A stretch of 64,000 nt of DNA from Dermacentor variabilis (GCF_050947875.1 NC_134570.1:209527750-209591749); one strand, 5' to 3'. Numbered from the stretch's first letter, positions 1-9,850 are shown. Made by a program: numbers and translations. The notes: generated by a model from the letters alone, not told the origin.

Positions 1-15
1 TTCTCAGATCATGAA

Positions 16-417
16 CTATCTAGTGGATGCATTATTATTAAACAAAATTGTTCTCTCTTTAAACAGAGACTTACACTTGCATTGTCGGCAATGCGCAGAC
101 ACAAGCGCATAGTCAGTCTTGTCCAAGGTCAATCCATGCTCCCAAAGTCTTGCACTGATGCACCGGTCCGTCTGCACCATCTGCGCTGGCCCACACTTCA
201 GTAGGAAAAGTACCCAACATTGGTACTGACAGCCTACATAGTTATTACCATGAATCACATTGTAGCATACCTTAGAATTGCGTTCTGCTCCGCTTGCTCG
301 CCTTTCGAACGCAGCCGGAATAGCTCTCAGTTTTGCAGCTCCCGAAAAGAACCTACACCTCATACCATCCTGCAATGTTCTTGAGGCTATGGGACAAGCG
401 GTGTTCCTAGGGTACAA
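16..417 (-). pseudogene. PLE copy A: connecting region and GIY-YIG endonuclease domain
   Basis: The second half of this 133-codon frame has the PLE endonuclease pattern: a Cys-Gly near residue 74, then QTDRC, a WEH in place of R/L-x-E-H, and the HCRQCKCK zinc-binding cluster near residues 109-116. Copy B (4100-4320, plus) aligns with it through the same landmarks. GIY-YIG normally nicks target DNA for integration. The first part of the frame is not the ancestral one, because the connecting-region residues fit another frame better, so a shift has occurred. The final part of the domain lies beyond the window edge. The cysteines made me first think of a tick salivary protein; the alignment to the PLE rules that out. 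Confidence 0.75.
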
Positions 418-419
418 GT

Positions 420-890
420 ACCATATCCTTATTCCTCATTTTTCCTTAAGCCTCTTGGCTCGTCGAATTTTTCACGCTTTTAATAAACTTCTGATAGCTG
501 CCCGTCATCAAGCTTTTTGGTTACCCAGCTTCCACCAGCCTGACTACCTGACATGAAAAAGTATCACCCATTGCATGCACATATAGTTTTACCAGTGTGG
601 CCTGAAATCCGTAGCAGAAAATGGCACTTTTGACTGGTTTGGAAAGGCGCGAGCTAAAGTTGGATTTGGGATTGGCAGAGCAGGAGAAATATTCCCAACA
701 GACAGGGTTGTCTGAGAAACGCAGTCTAAGGTCAAGGTATTGTAGTTAATCCTCTTTCACTTGCTCCAAGGTGAAACTCAAACCCTGACTCAGCTCCCTG
801 AAAGGTTCCTTTATTTCGTCAACCTTGCTGGTAGAGTCATCTCTGTCAATCAGAACCAACAAAATTGGCCGACGATTAGGCTACATAGTA
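420..890 (-). pseudogene. PLE copy A: distal RT and connecting region
   Basis: Minus-strand translation over shifting frames shows landmarks of the distal Penelope RT: a GLSFT segment, then LQYLDL, then CWEYF (all in 660-790), then the HSK-like segment and a valine/lysine-rich helix (about 500-650), then a histidine/leucine segment before the endonuclease. The same blocks occur in copy B at 3560-3960 on the opposite strand, so this is homologous sequence and not chance similarity. Stops interrupt it, for example after residue PLE-VEAG near 530. It is a remnant. Confidence 0.65.
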
Positions 891-1560
891 ATGCAATCTT
901 TGAGCGCAGGAGCTGCCTTATTTCGACAACAGGCAGCCGCATACAGAACACGCGGTGCCGAACGGAGGCGGTACACACCGCGATCCGCCACTAGCGAGCC
1001 AGTACTCGGGCGACGCGCCATCGCGGCGTCACCGCGGCGGAGATGAGGGGGCCAAATCCAAACGTCAAAGCGTCTCAAGGCGTCTCATGCCCGAGAAATT
1101 CATAAAGACATCTCAAATCTCTTGTCGACACATGCGTCCTTGGCTTAATATTAGGTCTCAATATTCGGCTTCTGTGCTAGAGGTCCTGTGTTCAAATCCT
1201 GTCGTCGGAGAATTTAAATGTTTATTTAACTGTTTATTACGCAGTACATTGTTGAAAATGGCGAGTTTACAAAGTCATAAAGTCGCTTGAAGCCAGATGG
1301 ACGAAATTTAGGCAAATACACGTACTTGCCATGATTCCCATGCTGGTACAACTGCTCCCATTGCAGCTATCGTAGACTGTAGTGCGAGTGTTCCCTCTAG
1401 TAATGTCGCATGAAACTCTACGACAAAGGGAGAGCCAGACTCACGCCGTGCGCGAGAGATGGCAGCATGAGCACTGATGATGACCTTGGTTACGACGAGG
1501 CCGACAGCCACGCGAAACGCGGGAACGGGCGCCAAAGAGCTGCGCTCTAAAATAATCTCC
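891..1560. mobile_element. ~0.67 kb insertion inside PLE copy A
   Basis: The PLE RT sequence stops at about 1560 and resumes at about 890, so the block between is inserted. Its ends carry a short inverted match, TTTGAGCGCAG (899-909) against a TTTAGAGCGCAG-like end on the other strand (about 1540-1552), as a non-autonomous DNA element would. The block holds a GC-rich stretch (940-1060) and a tRNA-like SINE segment (1131-1290). I cannot assign a superfamily, and the target duplication is unclear. Confidence 0.4.
1131..1290 (+). mobile_element. tRNA-derived SINE-like segment
   Basis: It contains an A-box-like TGGCTTAATATTAGG (1141-1155) and, 35 bases on, a B-box-like GTTCAAATCC (1190-1199). 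This is the spacing of an RNA polymerase III internal promoter. The cloverleaf is not sound: the T stem does not pair well, so it is not a tRNA gene. An AT-rich 3' part follows. It is probably an old SINE or SINE head. Confidence 0.45.
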
Positions 1561-1975
1561 ACATATCAATGTCTTTATGGCTATCCCAGATAGACGCCAC
1601 CCTATTGCCACATCCACCTCTACCAAAAAATGCTACTCCCTGGATGCGGTACTTATACCAGCTTTCTGCAAGGAAAGCAAGTCATTCCATCCAATTATCG
1701 TCGACCTCAGGTAACATGGCAGAAGTTCAAGGAGACTTTCAACAGTCAAACCAAATTTTTCGAAAAACCGCCTTTGATCATTCTGTTCCGTAATGCATGA
1801 CTTAAGGCTGCACAGCAATTGCTTGTAAAGCAAAGAACGACACACTTCTACGTGCACACTGAAAGCGGTACACGCTCCTAGAGTATTCGACGAGAGATAT
1901 TCAACAACGCTCTCAGAATTCGGAATGACCATGGGATCTACCAGCTTAGGGGAGGCAAGGTGGCCTTCTAAAAAA
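1561..1975 (-). pseudogene. PLE copy A: reverse transcriptase core
   Basis: The minus-strand frame at 1932-1633 carries NSESV near its start, then a FFEKFGL...LLELL segment, then STIIGWNDL and LQKAG. This is the Penelope RT pattern in which a Y/L-QK-x-G-x-CIGS motif follows the thumb-side helices. Copy B has the intact QKAGICIGS at about 3350-3376. The catalytic region follows at about 1626-1565, where the aspartate box is degraded to GDYF. A frameshift separates the two pieces. Confidence 0.75.
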
Positions 1976-1985
1976 GTTGAAACTT

Positions 1986-2234
1986 ATCTTTAAAAAAATT
2001 AAATTAAATTATGGGGTTTTACGTGCCAAAACCGCTTTCTGATTATGAGGCACGCTGTCGTGGAGGACTCCAAAAATTTCGACCACCTGGGGTTCCTTAA
2101 CGTGTGCCTAAATCTAAGCACACGGGTGTTTTCGCATTTCGCCCCCATCGAAATGCGGCCGCCGTGGCCGGGATTCAATCCGGCGACCTCGTGCTCAGCA
2201 GCCCAACACCATAGTCGTTGAGCAACCAAGGCGG
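1986..2234 (-). mobile_element. Ruka-like tRNA-derived SINE, copy 1
   Basis: On the minus strand it starts with a tRNA-like head (A-box TGGTTGCTCAACG, B-box GGATTGAATCC). It continues with the tick SINE body and ends in an ATTTAATTTAATTTTTTT tail. It sits inside PLE copy A, whose RT reads on at both sides. The flanks GTTGAAACTT (1976-1985) and TTAAAAACTT (2235-2244) match at 7 of 10 positions and may be a worn target-site duplication. The family name is from memory of tick SINEs; the structure is seen directly. Confidence 0.8.
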
Positions 2235-2239
2235 TTAAA

Positions 2240-3076
2240 AACTTCGCTTTGACAAGTTTTCCTTTCATTCACAATGGCCAGAAACGATAGCTGCGGTTTG
2301 TGGGTCTTCACAGAGAAGAGCCTTAACTGGCCTTCTTTCGCTTTCTTAAGGAACTTCCAAAAGCTTTCTAGGCTCAAAGCATCAAGAACCACCTCAACCT
2401 ATTCCTTCACTTTGGCTACATTACCTTTCGCTTAATTAATATACTTACACAGAGCCAAACTTGCCTTTTCCTGCTAAGCCCCCTTAAGTATCACCAAAGA
2501 ACTTTCTTTGCCCGAAACAGCGATCCTTAACCCGTTGTTAACTAGATAGTCCAAAGTCTTATCCAACAGGTTGTCTTTACCGGCCTTAGTTTTTGTCCTG
2601 GAGAACACATCAATGCACTCCGACACACACCTTGGCTGTACGCTTTCGTCGGTCCTTCCTGCTATAGATCTAGCAAGTCCCAGCTCTTCAGGTGGAAGAA
2701 AACGTAGTTCAAAACAATGTTTAGTAACAAAGTCAAGCAATTCCTTGGGTTATTCCGGAAGTGTAGCGTCACCGACAAGTTGCACTTGCCCTATTTGCTT
2801 AGCCGGCATTTTTTTCAGGCAGGCTCCATCGCGTTTGATTCCACAGAAACTTCGTAGTTCGATGCTTAGGGCTGCGCCATTCTTTGTACTTTGCGCGAAG
2901 TAAGAAGGCAATCTTTGAAGAAACGCGCTTGTCGCCACCACTAAGACAACGAAACATTCTCTAATCTCTAGCAATATTCTGACGATGAGCGTAGGAAACC
3001 GGAAACTGCTTGCACATATGTGGAACACGTGCCCCGAGTGGCATACACCAGGATGCTGCCCTCGCCTTGCCCACAC
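2240..3076 (-). pseudogene. PLE copy A: N-terminal region
   Basis: Two minus frames (3076-2750 and 2740-2474), split by one stop, join into a region typical of Penelope N-termini. It has a LRFLPPEELGLARSI segment, a RCVSECIDVF helix, a LDYLVNNGLRI segment and a degraded DKE-type motif (SGKESSLVIL). A further frame (2392-2240) gives the conserved FSVKTHKP and a downstream IVNER. These blocks precede the RT fingers in PLEs. The first codons are uncertain, since no clean start is seen. Confidence 0.65.
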
Positions 3077-3085
3077 AAAATGCTA

Positions 3086-3244
3086 TAAGGGACGCCAAAA
3101 GCGCCAAGTTAATAGGAAAACTGCCTTCACAGAAAGCACAGAACACGGCCCGGTGTACAAGAAATATCCTGAATTAAAGTGTAAATGTGGGCTAGTTGGT
3201 ATGCATTCACAATGGCAGCCGTGCGAAAATAAACGACGGGCGGG
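3086..3244. other. Spacer between the two PLEs
   Basis: About 160 bp between the 5' side of copy A (minus) and the point where recognisable copy B sequence begins (plus). No promoter motif, gene or repeat is evident. Confidence 0.5.
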
Positions 3245-4435
3245 CTGAAAAAACACATGACTGGTGGTGTTACCATTGAATGTTGCCTTGAACTTTTCTA
3301 ATGTTATATGATGTCGACAATGATTGGATGAAATGACTTGCCTTTCATACAGAAGGCTGGTATCTGTATCGGATCCAAGATGGCATCCGTCTTGTGCACC
3401 ATTTCTCGGCGCTGGTGGATGTGGCGTTACACCGGCGTCTTTCTGGCATTGCCATTTAGACGTTCCGAATTGTTGATTTTTTTGGCTCTAACTGATCACC
3501 CTACCAACAAGGAGGACAAAACAATGGATCTTTGTACCAGCTTCATCAGGATTTGGGGTTCACCTCGGAGCGAGCTAATTAAGATAAACTTGAATACATC
3601 GACCATAGACAAAATTCTTTATCCAACCATATGGGTTGGGAATATTTTCCTGTTATGCCAAGCACCTGTTGAACTTAACCTCAGGTCACTCCAAAGTAGT
3701 CAAAAATGGCATTTGCGTCTTCGGACTTCGGGCCACCCTGGCAAAAAGAACATTTGTGCGTGCAATGGGTGATGCCTTTGCACGTCACGTAGTGAGGCTG
3801 GCGAAACCTGGGTACTAGGGTGGCTCAATAATGGGGAGGCGTGTTTAATGGAGAGTTGATTAGATGGTTGAAAAGCTCGAGGAGGCACGAGGCCGAAGGA
3901 AGAAACAGGAATAATAATGTGGTAGTTGTGGGCTATACACACCGCTTTTCCCATTGCCTCAAGAACGTTGCCAGTCGTTATGGTGTGTAGGTTATCTTCC
4001 GGGTCCTCGAAAAGTGATTGGTATTTCTCCGGCGGTCGAAAGGTGAGTACGCGGAACCAAATGTTATTCTAATCTAAAGTGCAAATTGAATCATGTTAAT
4101 AAATACGTTGGCTGCAGTACCAACGCTGTGTACTTCCCGGCTCAAGTGCGGCCAAGTTTACATAGTGCAAACGGGCCGGTGCATCAATGTATGACTTAAG
4201 GAGCATGAATTCTCCTTTGACAAGAATGATTATGCGCTTGTGTCTGAGCACGGCCCCCAATGCAAGTGTAAGCCTCTGCTCAATCAGACCGTTTTGTTTA
4301 AGCATACTGATAAATCAACTAGTTTAGTCGTGGAGGCAGCCAGCATAGAGAGGAAGGGCACGAAGTGCTTTAGCAAGCCTTCAATGGCACTTTCTCAGCA
4401 TGAGGTGGCATGCTCTGTTAGGTGGATATGCTAAC
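3245..4435 (+). pseudogene. PLE copy B, 5'-truncated: RT half through GIY-YIG
   Basis: The plus strand begins in mid RT, in the segment before QKAGICIGS (3350-3376). It continues through the GFTSER block (about 3555), HSKVVKNGI (about 3695-3720), a connecting region ending at a KNVASRYGV segment (about 3960-3990), and the endonuclease (KCGQVYIVQTGRC at about 4145-4180, QCKCK at about 4258-4272). It ends with a helix containing VVEAASIERKG and ALSQHE. Stops and shifts are frequent. It is homologous to copy A in opposite orientation, roughly 70% identical by eye. The first half of the RT and the N-terminus are absent. Confidence 0.8.
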
Positions 4436-4594
4436 AGATGCACTGTATCCACGTGAGCTGGTTGTGATTTCCTCCTTTTGCTTTGTGATCGCCTGCACCG
4501 CTAATATTCCTGAGTATGTGTTTCAGTAAACTTAGTTGTGAGTCAGCGGATGTTATTTGTTCTTTCACTCCGTCCGTCCTTTTGTTGATGTTGT
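4436..4594. other. PLE 3' flank, no gene seen
   Basis: Follows the end of PLE copy B. It is probably its 3' untranslated region or flank. No gene, SINE or tandem unit is recognisable. Confidence 0.4.
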
Positions 4595-5115
4595 TAGCAT
4601 TATGAATCCAAATTTCAATTTGGCTGTCCTCGAAATTCCATTTGCCCCTCAAAGTTCAAGTGGCCCACACCAATATTTCATTTGGCCTACCTGTAAATTT
4701 CAATTTCACCCAAGCTGAAATTTCAAGCTCACTCATCCTAAATTAAACGACGGCCAACTGAAATTTCGGGGCTGGCCAAGTTAAGGTTGGGGGTGCTAAC
4801 TTGAAATTGGGGACAAACCAACCTAAATTTGAGCCGGGCCAGGCTCAAATCTTTGGTTGGGCTAACTGAAATTTGGGAGTGGGCCAGCGGAGACATGGGG
4901 TAGGTCAACCTAATATTTGGTGGTAGGGGTGACCTAACTAAAATTTGGAGATGCGGCAACTTCAATTTCGGGTTGGGCCTACTTAACCTTTGTTTTGGCA
5001 CAAATGAAATGCGAGGTTGTGCCAACTTGCAAATTGAGGGTGGCCCCACTCAAACTTGGGGGCGGGCCAACTTGAATTTATTGTGGGGGCCAACTAGAGA
5101 TTTTGGGTTGCCCAA
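4595..5115. repeat. ~22 bp degenerate minisatellite with an orientation switch
   Basis: From about 4750 to 5115 a diverged unit of 21-24 bp, roughly GGCCAACTTGAAATTTGGGG, repeats about 15 times. From 4595 to about 4735 the same unit appears as its reverse complement (TTTCAATTTGGC type). The polarity switches near 4735-4750. A 103-codon minus frame across the array is a product of the repeat and not a gene. Confidence 0.8.
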
Positions 5116-5884
5116 TGTCTAATTAAATGCTGCTGAGTGTCCTTAGATTTATGAAGACCTCGCGGACAACGATTGCGTTGAGACGCATTTTCAATTGGGC
5201 CCTATTCTACGTTCTATACGTAGCAGTCAGCGCTGCGGAAGCTACGCAAGTTCGGTCTAGAAATTTTATCACTTTTGAGTTCCTTCTATGCTTGGCTGCG
5301 GGCCAACAGCGTTCGCCCACGCGAGCATGCACATGAGGCTCCTTGCGAGGGGTGGCAAAGACCCAAAAGAACAATAAAAATAAAAAAGCGGTCTAACACA
5401 ACGCATTAGCAGCCGTATAAAACTGAGTTTCGAAGGAATAAAACTTGTTTCAATCAATACTGAGCCCATAGAAAAACGTGCCCACAATTGCGGTCTAAAA
5501 CGTAGAACTATATCCAAGTGTGAACAAAGCCGCTGCAAGAAGTCTCTCTAGCCTCTCTATCGTTCACTGCTATGTATGAAACAGCGTATAGTGATCTGCA
5601 ATCAAACGCAGGCGAGAACTTGGGTGGGGAAGGAACGTTCGCATAACAGAAGCTTGCGAGACTGCCAGCGAGGGCTACATGGTGTCTCGGCGATGCACTC
5701 TTCCCACATGCACTGCCTTGCGTGCTAGTGCGGTAGCTGGTGTTCTATTTCCACTGCTATACTCCGTTGAAGCGCACTCGTATACGCGCAGTGGTAGACG
5801 CGCATAAGCTAAAAAAAGCAATTAAACAAATTTAGTAAAGAACTAAGTCACAGCCGAGCCAACCAGCTCTTACGCATGAGTACA
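5116..5884. other. Unassigned interval
   Basis: No coding region, SINE or tandem repeat is recognised. A 69-codon plus frame at 5127 has no homologue that I know. The block ends where the 3' end of the CR1-like LINE begins. Confidence 0.5.
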
Positions 5885-6006
5885 CAATTCTCAGAAAGTC
5901 TGTTTTTTTTATTTTATTTATTTGGTCATACTGTTAACCCTCCAGTGCGGGTCGTTACAGGGAGGGAAGAAGAACATATACATTTCATAAACACTTCAAT
6001 GAGCAA

Positions 6007-6717
6007 TCATGAATCAGAATTCAAAATTTGTACACCATTTTTCAAAAACATATCGACACCCAGCTCAAATTGCTGCACGTTCACACTCTCCACAACGTCA
6101 CTTGGCAGTTTATTGCATAGTTCAATTATATCAGGAAAAAAGTAATACCGATATACATCCGTGCGTGTGTTAATAGGTTGTAATACCCTGCTGTGGTTTT
6201 TTCGTGAACCATGTTTTAGAGGCGCTTTCACATAATGTTCCTTATTTATTTTTAATGCCCCTTGCATTATCTGAAAAAAAAGTTTGAGTCGATGTTTTAT
6301 TCTTCTCATTTCCAGCGTTTCTAATTCACACTGCTGTATCATCATAACCGAGCCAGTACGGCGATACTTGGAGCATATAAAGCGTGCTGAAATCCGCTGA
6401 ATCCTTTCCACTTTCTTTTTTAAGCATTTTTGGTGAGGGCTCCACACAGCATTCGCATATTCCAGAACTGGTCGTATAAACGTTTTGTAGGCGACCAATT
6501 TAATTTCTTTAGTCGCATCTGGAAGCTTTCTCCTAAGGAAGCAGAGCTTTTGGTAAGCCTTCGAACAGATATTCTCAATGTGAATACGCCAGTCTAGATT
6601 ATGCGTCACTGTCACCCCTAAATATCGGAAACTCTGTACCTCGACCAAGGCATTTTCTCCTATATTATATTCAAATCTGATAAAGTTCTGTTTTTTAGTT
6701 ACGTGAGTGTATGTAGA
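6007..6717 (-). pseudogene. LINE-A ORF2: C-terminal domain
   Basis: After the 6718-6722 deletion the third phase is open to the natural stop at 6007. It has FRYLGVTV, an LRRKLPDATKEIK helix, FIRPVLEYANAVW and a basic region, then a FFPDIIELCNKLP segment. These are the conserved C-terminal blocks of CR1-like ORF2 proteins. No stop interrupts it. It is followed by about 110 bp of 3' UTR. Confidence 0.85.
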
Positions 6718-7920
6718 TTTTTAAAATTAATTACCATGCCCCAACTTTGGCACCACGAGTTTAATGATTGCAGGCAGCTGTTTAGTTTAATCTGATCTTC
6801 CTTGCAGGTTACACGCGTGTAAATTAAGCAATCATCGGCAAATAGTTTAATTTTTACAGGCGGATCAACACTAGAAGGAATATCATTAATATACAATAAA
6901 AACAATATCGGACCTAAAACAGACCCCTGCGGCATTCCAGACGCAACTTCACACTTCCCCGATTCACTTTTCCCGATTCTGACCCTTTGAAAGCGGTTTG
7001 TTAAATATGCCTGAATCCACAATACTATACTTTCACTAATTCCTAGGCTTCTCAATTTGGAAAGCAGTTTATGATGGGCAACTTTATCAAATGCCTTCAT
7101 AAAGTCTATACATACAACATCTATGTGTTGGCATTCATCTATAGCTTTACAAAGGTCATGTACAGTTTCGATTAACTGTGTCACTGTCGAAAGGCCAGAT
7201 CGGAAACCGTGCTGGACTGGGCATAATAAATCGTTTTTTTCTAAGAAATACAGAATATGTCTAGCTATTGCATGCTCTAGGACTTTACAGCACACAGAAG
7301 TGAGCGAGACTGGTCTATAGTTGTTTGCACATAGCCTATTGCCACCTTTAAATATCGGAATGACGGTGGAATCGCGCCAGTCCTGAGGTACTGAATGGTC
7401 CCGCAAAGATTTTTCGAATAAAAGCTGCAAATAATACGACATCCATTCAGCGTACCGTTGAAGAAATGCCGTCGGTATTTCATCTGGGCCACACGATTTT
7501 TTTGCGTCCAACGTAAGCAAATGTTTGAACACGCCCTCCCTTGTAATGCGTAGGTCTTCCATTGGGTATTGTATTGCGCAGACTAAAGGATCATCGTCAC
7601 TATCACATCTATCCTTGGTGAAAACTGATTGGAAGAACTGATTAAGTGCGTTTGCAATATCTTTTTTTTCTGTCACGACTACGTCGCCATCCGCTATCTG
7701 TTCTATTTCATCCTTTCTATCTGTGAAATAGCGCCAAAACTTTTGTGGCGAGCATTTGAGGAACTTTGTAAGCGTTTTATTGAAGAATGTTTTCTTAGAC
7801 TCCACCAATGCAGATTTCAGCATTTGTTTGGTTATTGATAGTTCTGTTGCCCTGCTTTTTTTCTTCCTTAATCTTTTTATCTTACGCTTAAGATGTATGA
7901 TGTTCCTAGTAATCCATGGA
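6718..7920 (-). pseudogene. LINE-A ORF2: reverse transcriptase
   Basis: Landmarks in order: PWITRN, a basic linker, GPDEIP (motif 0-1 area), RPVSLTS, CIDFMKAFDKV (catalytic Asp), SGMPQGSVLGP and FADD (6831-6842, the catalytic pair). All catalytic residues are intact. The frame ends early because of a one-base deletion in a T5 run on the plus strand (6718-6722). Apart from the deletions at its two ends the RT has no stops. Confidence 0.88.
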
Positions 7921-8797
7921 TTTTTTTCTTTGATTTCTTTATACGTGTGGGGACAAAATGATCTGTGCAGTAATTGATTATGCCTTTTAGTCGGTCCCAT
8001 AGTTCTTCTACACCTTCGCGGTTTGATACTATTTCAAATTCAGTAAACTTCTCTTCCAAAACGTCTAGGATAGACGCGTCATTCGCACGGCCATAATCCT
8101 TAACATGCATCACGACATATGCATGCTTACAGATTCTTGTGTGCAGCGGTACATTCAAGCAAACCATCTTATGATCTGATAAACCATTCTCAACTGATAC
8201 AGTATAGTCACGTATTCTACTGGATATGAAAACCACGTCCAACAATGACTGGGACTTTGGTGTAACTCTTGTGAAGTCTTTAACTATTTGCTTAAGGTTA
8301 TGTGAAAACATAAACTGGATCATTTTATTGGCGCTCCTTATTTCTACATTACCCGTTGATAGACTTTCCCAATTAATATGCGGCAAATTAAAGTCACCAG
8401 CCATTATTAGTCTTGTGTTTTCATTTACATGGGAGCTAAGAAATTCATTCAAGCCATCCAAAAATTCTGGCGGAGTGGCTGGTGGCCTGTACACAGTCCC
8501 TAATATATACCACATGTCTGCACAGTGTATCTTGCCCCAAACCATTTCAGAGAGACTGCAATCAAGAGTGACTGTGTTTATAAAACTTTTCACAACAATA
8601 GCCACGCCACCACCTCTGGAATCCCTGTCGCATCTAAATACCTTGTAGTCAGGAGGAAAAATACTACTGTCACTAATTGCACTATGTAGCCATGTCTCAG
8701 TCAACATCAATACATCAGGATTTTGAGAAATTAGTAGATACTCTAAACCAGTTACTTTATTTGCTATGCTGCGGGCGTTGACAAGTACAATTTTGAG
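7921..8797 (-). pseudogene. LINE-A ORF2: AP-type endonuclease
   Basis: The frame opens directly after the ORF1 stop with VNARSIANK, the usual start of CR1/Jockey endonucleases. It contains TETWL (catalytic Glu), a RGGGVAI segment, MAGDFNLP (catalytic Asp/Asn), an LLDVVF segment and GLSDHKMV (catalytic His). All APE landmarks are present, so the fold looks complete. The frame shifts at a T7 run on the plus strand (7921-7927), where one more base would restore phase with the RT. The nuclease nicks target DNA to prime reverse transcription. Confidence 0.85.
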
Positions 8798-9850
8798 CTA
8801 TGATCGAGAAGAATCGCTATCCGTGTCAGAAGCCTTGTCTGAAGTTTGCAACTGAGGCAATGTCTGGCCAGCAGTATTTCCACTCTTTTTGAATTGAGGA
8901 ACCTTATCTTGCTCAGTACGGTACAGACACCGTTTATTCCTTTCCCGATCCCAGACGTAGTTATGATTGTTAACCTTAAGCTTGTCATGTACCAGTTTTA
9001 CCTTTTTGCCGTTAGCTCGTTCCTTTTCACTGCTTTGCCATAATTTTTTCCGTATTTCCACAGTTTCTTTAGCGTAGTCTTGACTTATGCTTATCGAGCT
9101 GCCTTTCAGCTTGCCGCAGTTCTGCATCACAGACTGTTTTTCTCGCGAATCATAAAAATGCATGATTACCGGCCGATTACTACCATCTTTCTTCTTGCCA
9201 ATGCGATGAATTTTGTCGATCGTGTTCACTTGTACTCCCAGGGTTGTTTTAAAGACATTCTCAATAATAGCTTGTTTCAGGTCGCTGTCTGATTCACCCT
9301 TGTCCTCATCGATACCAAAAACCAAGAGATTATTCGATCGGCTTCTATTTTCATATTCTACTAACTTCTCCGCCTGATGACGAACAAGGGATTCTAGGGT
9401 TTGTACTCGCTTGTTCAATTCTGAAATCACGTTAAGTGCAGTGTTCATTTTTTCGCATTTCTCATTCATTTCGGTCATTTCAGCTCTTAATGCATCTATT
9501 TTAGCATCTGATTAAGCCTGATTATCAATGATTAATTGCAACATTTCTGCGGTTTTGGGCCCAGGATTTTCTTCAACATCTCCCGAAACCAACAGTGTTA
9601 TCATCATAGACCAAGAGTCAACCAAAAAATTCAGGCAACTGCGAGGGCACGGCAGGGCTAACAAAAAGCGGTTATCGCTTCTAAAAGTTGTAGCATTAGG
9701 CAAATAACGAACCTGCAACAGCAGTAACGTCCGCTTAGGCATGCTGTCGCTAGGCCAGGTGCCGTGCCCTCTGGAGCATCCCTCGCTGCTTGTCTCCTTT
9801 TGTAGCCAGTCCACTGGTGACGTCACCGTCATCGACGAAAGACGATCCAC
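8798..9850 (-). pseudogene. LINE-A ORF1 protein with N-terminal 2A motif
   Basis: The frame is continuous except for one TAA (9514-9512). The listed start at 9850 is GTG; the first ATG is at 9832, and an ATG pair lies about 8 codons before the 2A motif. Order: a short leader, the 2A motif (9557-9598), a coiled coil (about 9500-9370), then a nucleic-acid-binding region beginning at SRSNNLLVFGI with a basic stretch, and an acidic serine tail ending DSDSSRS. This is the layout of LINE ORF1 proteins that bind element RNA. The stop UAG (8800-8798) is followed in the same frame by the endonuclease. Confidence 0.75.
9557..9598 (-). other. 2A ribosome-skipping motif in LINE-A ORF1
   Basis: The minus strand encodes T-L-L-V-S-G-D-V-E-E-N-P-G-P. 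The last eight residues (9580-9557) match the 2A consensus D-[VI]-E-x-N-P-G-P exactly, and the upstream L-L-x-x-G is also typical. In 2A peptides the ribosome fails to form the Gly-Pro bond, releasing the upstream peptide and continuing from proline. 2A-like motifs are known in some APE-type LINEs, such as trypanosome L1Tc and sea urchin CR1-like elements. Here it would separate a short leader from the coiled-coil ORF1 protein. Confidence 0.9.

Larger units (their letters stand above)
1..3085 (-). mobile_element. Penelope-like element (PLE), copy A, near full length but broken
   Basis: Read on the minus strand, the parts of a PLE polyprotein follow in order: N-terminal region (3076-2240), reverse transcriptase core (1975-1561), RT distal and connecting region (890-420), and GIY-YIG endonuclease (417-16). 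The element runs off the left edge. A SINE (1986-2234) and a ~0.67 kb block (891-1560) interrupt it. PLEs are retroelements with an RT related to telomerase RT and, in the Penelope group, a GIY-YIG nuclease. Several frameshifts and stops show the copy is dead. Copy B lies head to head with it (3245-4435). Confidence 0.8.

Noticed and set aside
16..417. Cysteine-rich secreted tick protein on the minus strand
   Set aside because: The cysteines are the zinc-binding cluster of a PLE GIY-YIG endonuclease. The copy at 3245-4435 and the surrounding RT blocks show the source.
1131..1210. A tRNA gene on the plus strand
   Set aside because: Box A and B are present but the T and acceptor stems do not pair.
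1308..1626. Minus frames of 61-84 codons as genes
   Set aside because: One carries the degraded RT box of the PLE (1565-1626); the other lies in the insertion. Neither has a domain of its own.
4035..4050. Splice donor AAAG|GTGAGT in PLE copy B
   Set aside because: It fits a donor, but the homologous copy A has GCGAGC, and no intron boundary can be paired with it.
4738..5049. 103-codon minus frame
   Set aside because: It reads only the 22 bp minisatellite.
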